Positions 1-7,431 of a DNA stretch of 33,816 nt are shown in pieces. The notes beneath the pieces are model-generated. The model was given only the letters and a program-made list of their open reading frames with translations, made no database searches and was not told where the DNA came from. The position numbers were made by a program, and so were the translations under genes. The first letter of the stretch is position 1. Every line of letters begins with the position of its first letter. Origin of the DNA: Catenulispora pinistramenti (GTDB taxonomy: Bacteria > Actinomycetota > Actinomycetes > Streptomycetales > Catenulisporaceae); contig NZ_JAAFYZ010000103.1 of the NCBI RefSeq assembly GCF_018274385.1, forward strand, positions 1 through 33,816. Direction: 5' to 3'.

Positions 1-101
1 CCATCAACCGCCAGCCGCCGCCACGGATCCCCCGCATCCGCCGCCAGCAGATCAGCAATCCGAGCCGCCAGCCGCTCCGGCGAGATGGGCTCAGCACGCA
101 T
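1..101 (-). CDS. Partial CDS, N-terminus of a possible uridine kinase-like P-loop protein
   Basis: Leftward gene entering from the window edge; only about 33 codons are present. The ATG at 99-101 follows a GGAGA Shine-Dalgarno at 108-112 with a 6-nt gap. The peptide begins MRAEPISPERLAARIADLL and ends in LAVDG at the edge. Actinobacterial uridine kinase-like proteins often begin with a similar 'ISPERLA...VAVDG' segment placed just before the P-loop, which here would lie outside the window. That family link is inference from a short stretch; the start itself is well supported by the ribosome site and reading frame. An earlier ATG at 105-107 is in another frame and stops after five codons. Confidence 0.5.
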   Translation of the reverse strand, partial: MRAEPISPERLAARIADLLAADAGDPWRRLAVD

Positions 102-1216
102 CAGTCATCTCCACAGACATCTCACTTCCCAGACCGCCACACCGCGCTCGCAGCGTGCCCGCCGACAAGCCGCACGCCGCGGCTCCCGCCCCCGCCCCCG
201 CATGCTGGTGCGCCACTCGCCCCCGCATTTCGGCACGTCACCCGCACTCGCATTTCGGTGCGTCACCCGCACTCGCATTTCGGCGCGCCGCTCGCACTCG
301 GATGTTGGTGCGCCGCTCGGACCCGCCTGTCGGTACGGCCGGCCCGCTTGTCGCTGCCGCATCGCGTACCTGGCCGCTGCCGTGTCGCGTGCTGTTGGCT
401 CGGGCACTTGCCTGCTGTCTTGCCGCGTTGCCCGCGCATCTGCGTGCCGGCCCGCCGCTTGCTTGTCGCTGCCGTATTGCGCACCGGCCCGCCGGCACGT
501 CGCTGATTCGTGCACCTGCCCGCGCCGCCCACTTGTGTCTCTGTCGGCTACCATGCCGCGCATGCTCGCGCACCCGCGTGCTGGTCCGCCGCTCGCACCC
601 GCATTTCGGCTGGCCCGCTTGTCTCTGCTGCATCGCGTACCTGGCCGCTGCCGTGCCGCGTGCTGTTGGCTCGGGCACTTGTCTGCTGTCTTGCCGCGCT
701 GTCCGTGCGCACCTGCGTGCCGACCCGCCGCTGCTTGTCTGCCGTCGCACCGCACATCTGCTCGCCGGCACGTCGCTGATTCGCGCACCTGCCCGCGTCG
801 CCCAACTGTGTCTCCGCCGCCGGCCACCGCGCCCCGCATGCTCGCGCACCCACGTGTTGCTGCGCCGCTCGCACCCGCATGGCGGCACGCCGGCCCGCTG
901 TCGCTGCTGCATTGCGCACCTGCCCGCTGCTGGCTCGCGTGCCTGCTGTCTCGCCGCGCGCTGCCCGCGCGCACTTGTCTGCCAGCCCACCTAATCGTGC
1001 CTTTGCCTGCTGGGTCACCGCGCTCCGCCGACTCGCCCCGGGGCTGGCACGCCGCCCGCTCGCGCATCCGCCTGCCGCCGCACCGTGCGCATGCCGACAA
1101 CGTGCTCGTGCATCTGCCAGCCAGCCAGCTCGCTGCGCACCATCCGCTTGTGCCATTGCCAGCTGGCCACCGCGCCCCGCCTGCTCCAGCACCCGCGCCA
1201 AAACCGCTGCGCCTCC
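102..1216. repeat. Non-coding spacer with degenerate ~272 bp tandem repeats
   Basis: About 1.1 kb without a convincing gene. Two long, diverged copies lie at roughly 286-558 and 559-834, with a third partial copy from 835 to about 990. A 25-base identical stretch at 386-410 recurs at 657-681 (offset 271), and the segment at 494-500 onward recurs at 767 (offset 273). The left end also holds 25 bp units, for example 231-255 and 256-280, differing at one base. Several frames on both strands stay open, but the products are biased Arg/Ala/Cys-rich peptides that repeat in all frames, which is what GC-rich repeats give. I see no start with a ribosome site and no domain. It may be an expanded spacer or the remains of a gene. 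Confidence 0.7.
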
Positions 1217-3802
1217 TCACGAATCCGCGATTGCCGCGACGATCGACACTGAAGCCGCCCGTCGTCCCGGCAGTACCGAAGCCGCCAATCCCGCCGCCGC
1301 CGCCAGTAGCACGTACCAGACCAGCGTCAGCACCGGCACCGACAGCACCGCCCCGCCCTCGACTCGGCCGATCAGGGCCTCCAACGCGGCTGCGATCCCG
1401 ACTCCGAGTGCCACCCCCATCAGTGCCCCGACCGCCGACATCAGGACCGCCTCCACCGACAGCATGCGCCGCAGCTGCCCGCGCGATAGCCCCAGTGCGC
1501 GCAGGAGTGCTGACTCGCGGGTGCGTTCCACGACCGACAGCGAGAGGGTGTTGGCGATGCCCAGTACCGCGATCACTACCGCTAGGCCGAGCATCGCGGT
1601 GAACAGTTGCAGGGTCGCGTCGGCGCTGCCGGTCAGCGAGTCCTTCTTCTCCGCCAGGCTCCCGGTGTGCAGGAACGGGTACTGCGACACCACTGAGTCG
1701 ACGGCGGCCCGTGAGTCGACCGTGGAGACGCCTGGTGCGGCCAGGATGCGGACCTGGGTGTCGCCGAGTGGTTTGAACGTCGACAGGAACTGTGGGCGGG
1801 GCATCAGGACGTCGTACCAGTCGATGCCGTGGCCGGTGAAGACCTGGTAGATCAGTGCCACTCGGGCGGTCACCGGGCCGGATTGTTGGGTCTGCACGGT
1901 GATCGTGTCGCCGAGCTTCACGTGCTGCGAGTCGGCCATCTCGTTCGACAGTGCGACCGTGCCGGGGCCGAAGGCGGCCAGTGAGCCGGACTTCACCACC
2001 GGCTTGAACAGGGTGCCGTAGGCCGACGCCTCGACCGCTCCGACGTCCACCGACGTGCCGTTCAGCGTTGCCTTCGTGCCGTCCACCGCCGCGACGTGGG
2101 CCAGCTGTGGCTTGGCCCGCAGCTGGTCGGTGACCTGGAACGGGACCGTCTGGCCGGTGCCCGGCGGGTCCACGGAGTAGTCGTACGGGTTGTGCGACTC
2201 GATCCATTGTGACTGCGTCACCGTCACCGAGTCCTGGGTCACCGTGAACAGCGACATCAGCGTCACGCCGATGGTGAGTGCCGCGGTGGTGGCCGCGACG
2301 CGGCCGGGGTTGCGGCGGGCGTTGGAGCCGGCCAGCTTGGTCGGGGTGCCGAACAGCCGGCCCGGGAGCCAGTCCAGGGCCCAGATCATCGGCCCGACGA
2401 TCAGCGGTCCGGCCACGATCAGCGCGGCGAAGACCAGCGCGCCGCCGCCACCGATCAGCTTCACCCCGCCGAGCAGGTCGTGCTGTCCGGTGCCGAGGGC
2501 GGCCAGCACGATGCCGACCGCGCCGAGCCCCAGCGCGACCAGCACCCGGGTCCGGCCGATCCGGCCCTGGGTGGTCTTCACCTCCTGCTGCGTGCGCAGC
2601 GCCTCGACCGGCGGCACGTTCGTCGCGGCCCGGGCCGGCAGCACCGCCGAGGCGATGGTGACCGCGAACCCGACCGCCATGCCCAGCGCGATCACCCCGC
2701 CGGACACCACGATCCCGCCCGGCGGCAGCTGGGTCGAGCTCACCGCGGCGACCACCGCGTGCAGGGCCTGCGCCACGCCGATCCCGGCCAGCACGCCGAG
2801 CGCCGAGCCGACCAGCCCGACCAGCGCGGCCTCGGCCACCGTCGCGGCGAACACCTGCCCCTTGCCGGCGCCGATGCAGCGCAGCAGCGCCACCTGCCGG
2901 ATCCGCTGGGCCACCAGGATGGTGAACGTGTTGTAGATGACGAACCCGGCGACCAGCAGCGCGACCGCCCCGAAGACCTCCAGGATCTGCGGGACGTTCC
3001 CGGCGATCGACGCCCGGTGCTCCAGCACCGCCTTGGTGTACTGGGTCCCGGTCAGGACGGTGAACTGCGGCTGGCCGCCGAGCGCCGACGCCGCCTCGGA
3101 CGCCAGGTGCGCCTGCGAGGTGCCGCCCTTGGCGTGCAGGTCGATCTCGTCATAGCTGGTCTTGCCGGTGAGGCTCAGCACCACCTGCGGTTCCAGCCCG
3201 ACCAGGGTCCAGCCGTTGGCGCGGTTGTCCACGCCGTACTCGGCGATGCCGGCCAGCCGGAAGGTGTGGATCGCCGAGTCGTGCCCGACGACCCGGATCG
3301 TCTGGCCGACCGTCAGCTTGTGCTCGGCGGCGGTGTCCTTGTCGATGACCGCGTCCCCGGGCCCGGTCGGCCCGGTCCCGGCCACGATGGACCCCGGATA
3401 CAGCGCCGGGTCGGTGGGGAACGCGAGGGCGTTGCCGGTCAGGCCGTCGGTGCGCATCGGCTGCCCGTTGGCGTCCAGCACCGGGGCCGGCCCCTTGACC
3501 TGCCCGCTGACCACCGCGTCCGAGCCGACGCGCGCCTGGATCTGGTCCACGACCGACGGCGTGAGCAGCGACGGCGGCGTCGGCGGCGCGGTGGTGTTCG
3601 GGTAGACGGCCGACCCGGTCTGCTGCACGGCCACGTCCACGTTCTGCGCGGCCCGCGCGTACCCGTAGTTGAAGGCCTGGTTGATGGACCCGGAGAGCAG
3701 GAACGTCCCGGTCACGAAGGCGATGCCGAGCACGATCGACAAGCAGGTCAGCGCCAGGCGCACCGCATCGGCGCGCAACCCGGCCAGCACTACCTTCAGC
3801 AT
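1217..3802 (-). CDS. FtsX/MacB-type ABC transporter permease
   Basis: 861-residue membrane permease of the ABC3 (FtsX/LolC/MacB) class, expected to work with a LolD-like ATPase in export or envelope remodelling. The ATG at 3800-3802 is chosen because GAGGAGGT lies 5-6 nt upstream; an in-frame ATG at 3833-3835 has no such site. An N-terminal membrane segment (about residues 14-36) is followed by a large extracytoplasmic MacB-like domain, then three helices in the middle, and the plan is repeated in the second half with helices near the C-terminus. The length is typical of the double-FtsX actinobacterial permeases. No ATPase gene is adjacent; these are normally encoded directly upstream, so this copy is an orphan. 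The antiporter gene lies upstream on the same strand with a 186-nt gap. The substrate is unknown. Confidence 0.9.
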   Translation of the reverse strand: MLKVVLAGLRADAVRLALTCLSIVLGIAFVTGTFLLSGSINQAFNYGYARAAQNVDVAVQQTGSAVYPNTTAPPTPPSLLTPSVVDQIQARVGSDAVVSGQVKGPAPVLDANGQPMRTDGLTGNALAFPTDPALYPGSIVAGTGPTGPGDAVIDKDTAAEHKLTVGQTIRVVGHDSAIHTFRLAGIAEYGVDNRANGWTLVGLEPQVVLSLTGKTSYDEIDLHAKGGTSQAHLASEAASALGGQPQFTVLTGTQYTKAVLEHRASIAGNVPQILEVFGAVALLVAGFVIYNTFTILVAQRIRQVALLRCIGAGKGQVFAATVAEAALVGLVGSALGVLAGIGVAQALHAVVAAVSSTQLPPGGIVVSGGVIALGMAVGFAVTIASAVLPARAATNVPPVEALRTQQEVKTTQGRIGRTRVLVALGLGAVGIVLAALGTGQHDLLGGVKLIGGGGALVFAALIVAGPLIVGPMIWALDWLPGRLFGTPTKLAGSNARRNPGRVAATTAALTIGVTLMSLFTVTQDSVTVTQSQWIESHNPYDYSVDPPGTGQTVPFQVTDQLRAKPQLAHVAAVDGTKATLNGTSVDVGAVEASAYGTLFKPVVKSGSLAAFGPGTVALSNEMADSQHVKLGDTITVQTQQSGPVTARVALIYQVFTGHGIDWYDVLMPRPQFLSTFKPLGDTQVRILAAPGVSTVDSRAAVDSVVSQYPFLHTGSLAEKKDSLTGSADATLQLFTAMLGLAVVIAVLGIANTLSLSVVERTRESALLRALGLSRGQLRRMLSVEAVLMSAVGALMGVALGVGIAAALEALIGRVEGGAVLSVPVLTLVWYVLLAAAAGLAASVLPGRRAASVSIVAAIADS

Positions 3803-3927
3803 GCGCACCTCCTCGGGATGGATCTTCGGGCTCACGTCTCCAGGACCGGATCATCGTAACTTTCCTGGCGTGACTATCCTCGCGTGCCCGGCGTGGGCTG
3901 CGCATCGGACTATGGTCGGGTTCGGGA

Positions 3928-3973
3928 CCCGGTGTCTCCGACCACGGGGGCCCGGTGTCTCCGACCACGGGGG
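3928..3973. repeat. Perfect 23 bp tandem duplication
   Basis: Positions 3928-3950 and 3951-3973 are identical 23-base units (CCC, GGTGTCTCCGACCAC, then five G). They lie in the spacer between the antiporter stop and the permease start, upstream of the permease. This is a recent duplication; no function is evident. Confidence 0.85.
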
Positions 3974-3988
3974 GATATATCGAGGTCG

Positions 3989-5197
3989 TCACCAGCTCTC
4001 GGCAGCTTCTTCCCACCCCTGCGGAGCCCGCGTGCTCCCGCTCACCTTCAGCGCCAGGAATGGATAGAGGAGCACCGACAGCATCCCCGCGCCCACCATC
4101 GCGGCCGCGGTCGACGACTTCAACGTCCCGCGCTCCACCCCGATCGCGGTGATGGCCACGATCAGCGGCAGCCCCGTGGCCGCATACAGCGCGATGGCCC
4201 GCCGGCCCCGTGAGCTGGTGCCCTCCGGCGCGGTCAGGAAGCTCGGCAAGCCGCGCGTCACCAGGAACAGCCCCAAGAACAGCGGCACCAGCCCGACCGT
4301 GGCCCAGTTCGAGGTCAGGGCCTTGAGGTCGTAGCCGATCCCGGTCTCGATGAAGAACACCGGGATCAGGAAACCGAAGCCGATCGCCTCCAGCTTCGCG
4401 GTGATCCGTTCGGCGCGCTCCGGATCCCCGCTGTGGAACAGGATGCGCATGATGACGCCGGCGGCGAACGCGCCGAGCAGCATGTCCACGCCCAGCGCCA
4501 CGGTCGCGCCGATCATCGCCATCAGCAGCGCGATGACCAGCCGGACGGCGAACTGCCCGGAGGTCTCCATGGTGATGTCGGCCAGCCGGTGCACGGCGGT
4601 GTGCTCGCCGCGCACCGCGATCACCACCCCGGCCGCGGCGATCAGTGCGAACGCCGTCAGGTAGACCATCGCCTCGCCGGGTTTGCGGCCGTCCAGGAAC
4701 AGGGTCATGGCGATGATCGGCGCGAACTCCCCGACCGCGCCGACCGCCATCACCACGTTGCCCAGCGGCGTGCCGACCTCGCCGGCGTCCCGCAGCACCG
4801 GCAGGATCGTGCCCAGCGCGGTGGTGCTCAGCGCGATGCCGACGATCACGCCGCTCTTCGCCGACGGCGCCAGCAGCAGGCCCAGGCTGACGCCGAGCAC
4901 CGCCGACATCGCCCAGCCCAGCAGCGCGCGGTTCAGCGGGGCGCCGCGCAGCCGGTCGAAGTCGATCTCGTAGCCGGCCATGAAGAACAGCATCGCCAGG
5001 CCGAACTGGGACAACGCCTGCACGTAGTCGTCATCGTGGGCCCAGCCGAGCACGTCCGGGCCGACCAGGATGCCGAGCACGATCTCGAACACCACCAGCG
5101 GCACCGGCGCCTTGCGTCCGGCCAGGTCGGCCAGCGGCGGGGACAGGACCGCGATGACGGCCACCAGCAGCATGGTCGCCAGAGAGTGCGTCGTCAC
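3989..5197 (-). CDS. CPA2-type cation:proton antiporter (Kef/Na+-H+ exchanger family)
   Basis: Integral membrane monovalent cation/H+ exchanger, about 402 residues from the GTG at 5195-5197. About a dozen hydrophobic segments span almost the whole protein. The segment FFMAGYEIDFDRLR matches the family's conserved 'F..G.E.D...L' signature, and GTILPVLRDAG and FFIETGIGYDLKAL are also family-like. There is no C-terminal TrkA-N domain, so it is a short antiporter rather than a full KefB/C channel. The reading frame is open back to an ATG at 5261-5263, but the extra 22 residues are polar and Pro/Arg-rich, and neither start has a good ribosome site. The GTG, possibly leaderless, is my choice. It is divergent from the PemK-like gene. 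The transported ion cannot be told from the sequence. Confidence 0.85.
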   Translation of the reverse strand: MTTHSLATMLLVAVIAVLSPPLADLAGRKAPVPLVVFEIVLGILVGPDVLGWAHDDDYVQALSQFGLAMLFFMAGYEIDFDRLRGAPLNRALLGWAMSAVLGVSLGLLLAPSAKSGVIVGIALSTTALGTILPVLRDAGEVGTPLGNVVMAVGAVGEFAPIIAMTLFLDGRKPGEAMVYLTAFALIAAAGVVIAVRGEHTAVHRLADITMETSGQFAVRLVIALLMAMIGATVALGVDMLLGAFAAGVIMRILFHSGDPERAERITAKLEAIGFGFLIPVFFIETGIGYDLKALTSNWATVGLVPLFLGLFLVTRGLPSFLTAPEGTSSRGRRAIALYAATGLPLIVAITAIGVERGTLKSSTAAAMVGAGMLSVLLYPFLALKVSGSTRAPQGWEEAAESW

Positions 5198-5333
5198 ACA
5201 GGGATTGTCCGGGCCCTGAGGTGCGTTCGGCCGGGTGTGGGAGCGGTGCGGCGTGGCGTTCACTCGTTAGGCGCAGCGCGCGGCTCAATGGCGGTTGGCG
5301 GCCCCGCTCAATCCTTTGGCATAGTTCGGCGCC

Positions 5334-5804
5334 ATGGCAGAGCATGAGCACGACCAGTGGGGGAACTCGCCCGGCCGGTTCCCGCCCTTCGATACCGTCG
5401 AGATCGACCCGCACAAGATCGGCGCGGTGCACACCGAGTGGGATCCCGAGGAGGACCACCACCCGGATCCCGGCGAGATCGTCTGGACCTGGGTTCCCTA
5501 CGAGGAGCACGACGGGCGCGGCAAGGACCGCCCGGTGCTGCTGGTGGCCCGGGGCAAGGCGACCGGCAACTTCCTGGCGATCAAGCTGACCAGCAAGTGG
5601 CACTCGGACGCCGAGAACTGGGTCAGCATCGGCACCGGCGACTGGGACCGGGACGCGCGCGAGTCCTGGGCGGTGATCGACCGCGTGGTGCGGGTGCACC
5701 CCGAGGGCGTACGGCGCGAGGGCCACGCGCTGGAACGCGGCGACTTCGACAACGTCATCGGCCACCTGCACAAGCGCTACGGCTGGACCGGCGAGGGCTT
5801 CTGA
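5334..5804 (+). CDS. PemK/MazF-like protein, solitary
   Basis: 156-residue protein resembling the actinobacterial PemK/MazF-like (type II toxin fold) family. The first 45 residues are acidic and His-rich. They are followed by GEIVWTWVPYEE and then KDRPVLLVARG, which corresponds to the 'G.I.W...P....G..RPVLV' beta-barrel core of MazF-like endoribonucleases; LAIKLTSKWH follows. No antitoxin gene lies beside it: the left neighbour is a divergent antiporter and the right one a convergent cell-wall enzyme. Members of this solitary branch may not be toxins. There is no Shine-Dalgarno; a CATAGT -10-like hexamer at 5320-5325 would place transcription start near the ATG at 5334, so the mRNA may be leaderless (inference). 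Confidence 0.75.
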   Translation: MAEHEHDQWGNSPGRFPPFDTVEIDPHKIGAVHTEWDPEEDHHPDPGEIVWTWVPYEEHDGRGKDRPVLLVARGKATGNFLAIKLTSKWHSDAENWVSIGTGDWDRDARESWAVIDRVVRVHPEGVRREGHALERGDFDNVIGHLHKRYGWTGEGF

Positions 5805-5864
5805 GCCGCAGCGTTCATGAGCCCGATGGCTCAGGCTCATGCCCGAGCCCGACGCCATGAGGCC

Positions 5865-5919
5865 GAAGCACGGCTGAAGCACGGTCGAACCACGGCTTAA
5901 GCACGGCTTAAGCACGGCC
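5865..5919. repeat. Five 11 bp tandem units before a terminator
   Basis: Five consecutive 11-base units of the form GAAGCACGGCT (5865-5875, 5876-5886, 5887-5897, 5898-5908, 5909-5919) with one to three changes each. They run directly into the terminator stem, whose first bases (GAAGC) continue the pattern. No coding role. Confidence 0.85.
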
Positions 5920-5953
5920 GAAGCCCCCGAGCGCGTCCGCGCTCGGGGGCTTC
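5920..5953. terminator. Bidirectional intrinsic terminator-like hairpin
   Basis: A perfect 16 bp inverted repeat (GAAGCCCCCGAGCGCG at 5920-5935, its complement at 5938-5953) with a 2-nt centre. It sits between the convergent PemK-like gene (stop 5804) and the LysM gene (stop 5986-5988), so it can end transcription from both sides. There is no long U tract, as is common in actinomycetes. Confidence 0.9.
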
Positions 5954-5985
5954 CGGGTCTCACACGAGATCTGACCGCGTCGGGA

Positions 5986-7005
5986 TCAGTACCCGTACCA
6001 GCAGGAACCGCCACAGCGGGCCGCCACGACCGAGTCCAGCGAGCCGTAAGTGGCCGCCGCGTACCGGACGCCGGCGATGATGTTGTCCACCGGGTTGTAG
6101 ATGTCGGTGTGGCCGGTCAGCGCGTAGGCGTTGAACGTCGGGGAGATGGTCTGCATCAGACCGATCGACGGGTGGCCGGCGGCGGCGTTGGAGTCCCAGC
6201 CGTTGGTGGCGCTCGGGTTACCGGCCGACTCGTGCATCACGGTCTGGTAGATCGCGTTGTACGAGACGTAGTACCCGTTGGAGTTCAGGATCGAGATGGC
6301 TTCCTTGATCCAGCCGTCCAGGTTGTTGGCGTAGGAGCCGGTCGACGCCGAAGAGTTCTGGTAGCTCTGGGTCTGCGTCTGGGTGCCCTGGCTGCTCTGC
6401 GAGCTCTTGCTGGACGACTGCGCCGACTGGTTCGACTGGTTCGACTGCGTCGACTGGGAGTTCTGCACCGGGGCGGACTCCGTGACCGGCTGGTTCGAGG
6501 TCGAGGTCGAGGCCGGGGCCGCGGAACCGTCGGCGTTCGGCAGGTTCAGCACCCAGCCGATCAGGATCAGGTTCGGGTCCTGCAGCTTCTGCCCGTTGGC
6601 CTGGGCCTTGCCGGTGTTGAGCTTGAAGATCTCCGGGTACTTGCTGCCGTCGCCGAGCTTGGCCTGGGCTATGCCGGACAGGGTGTCGCCGGCGTGGACC
6701 GTGTAGGTCGCGGACTGCGGGGCGGCGTCGGCCTTGGGGGCCACGGCGGCCTTCGGGGCCACGGCGGCGGCCGGTGCGGCGTGCGCCGGGGCGGCTGCGT
6801 GAGCCGGAGCGGCGGCGGCGAGCGCGGCGGCCACGGCCGAGGCCGGAGCCGGCGCCAGGGCCGGGGCGGCCGCCGGGGCGGCGTGCGGGGCGGCGGCGAA
6901 CGCCGGGGCCGCGGAGGCCAGAGTCGGGACGGCGACCGCGCCGAGGGCGGCGGCGGTCAGGGTCAGGCCGCGGGAGCGGCGGCTGAGCACCAAGGGTGTG
7001 CGCAT
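5986..7005 (-). CDS. Secreted LysM-transglycosylase (resuscitation/cell-wall lytic type)
   Basis: 339-residue exported peptidoglycan hydrolase. Residues 1-38 form a signal peptide (twin-Arg/basic start, hydrophobic core, ASA-like cleavage site). An Ala/Pro-rich stretch follows to about 95, then a LysM domain (YTVHAGDTLSGIAQ... to VLNLP, about 98-152) that binds glycan. A Gln/Ser-rich linker (about 155-225) leads to a C-terminal SLT-like lytic transglycosylase domain. The sequence QTVMHESAGNP holds the probable catalytic Glu, and GLMQTISPTF is the family's second motif. It would cut glycan strands outside the cell during growth or spore germination. The gene is preceded by a c-di-AMP riboswitch, as known for rpf-type genes in Streptomyces, which supports a cell-wall role. 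GAGGAAG at 7018-7024 is the likely ribosome site, 12 nt from the ATG. Confidence 0.92.
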   Translation of the reverse strand: MRTPLVLSRRSRGLTLTAAALGAVAVPTLASAAPAFAAAPHAAPAAAPALAPAPASAVAAALAAAAPAHAAAPAHAAPAAAVAPKAAVAPKADAAPQSATYTVHAGDTLSGIAQAKLGDGSKYPEIFKLNTGKAQANGQKLQDPNLILIGWVLNLPNADGSAAPASTSTSNQPVTESAPVQNSQSTQSNQSNQSAQSSSKSSQSSQGTQTQTQSYQNSSASTGSYANNLDGWIKEAISILNSNGYYVSYNAIYQTVMHESAGNPSATNGWDSNAAAGHPSIGLMQTISPTFNAYALTGHTDIYNPVDNIIAGVRYAAATYGSLDSVVAARCGGSCWYGY

Positions 7006-7024
7006 GTGCGTAGTTGTCTTCCTC

Positions 7025-7150
7025 TTTGACCGCCTACCGGGTTAGCTGACGGGTTCGGGCGAAAGAGGCTGCCCTACCACTTCGGAAGCGGATTCACCCC
7101 ATTGGGACGTGGGTCCCCGGTTCCCGTCCGGCGCTTTGCGCGCTTTTGGG
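7025..7150 (-). promoter_or_regulatory. ydaO/yuaA-type c-di-AMP riboswitch
   Basis: Leader of the LysM-transglycosylase gene. Read on the minus strand it holds the conserved blocks of actinobacterial ydaO aptamers in order: CCGGGGACCCA, GGGGTGAATCC (complement of 7090-7100), GTAGGGCAGCCTC, CGCCCGAACCCGTCAGC and TAACCCGGTAGGCGGTC (complement of 7028-7044). The ribosome site follows immediately, at 7018-7024. The class binds cyclic di-AMP and turns off cell-wall hydrolase genes in actinomycetes (established for rpfA leaders). The boundaries are approximate, as I judged them from motifs and did not fold the RNA. Confidence 0.88.
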
Positions 7151-7431
7151 ATTCGGCGTAGGCCGCCGGTGTCCCGTCTTCCGGGTCTCGGACCGGCGTG
7201 CCTGGTCTGCGACCGTAGCGGCCCGGACTGGGGAAAAGCACGCTGAGACGGTCACGAAAAGGTAACAACGCGCTAGGTAGCTGCGCGTTCTATATCCAGT
7301 AATTGATTTAGCTCGGAATTCAGAGGGATGAATCGGGCATAAGGTATTTCGCCGTACCTCAGAGACGCTCAGTACACGAGCCGGTACTTCGGACTCGCCA
7401 ACAGGACGCGCACGGGAGGACACTTCCTTGC

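Noticed and set aside
105-2207. A 700-codon leftward frame and several others over 85-1602
   Set aside because: Products are Arg/Ala/Cys-rich and repeat in all frames; the right half lies over the well-supported permease in another frame. No domain or ribosome site.
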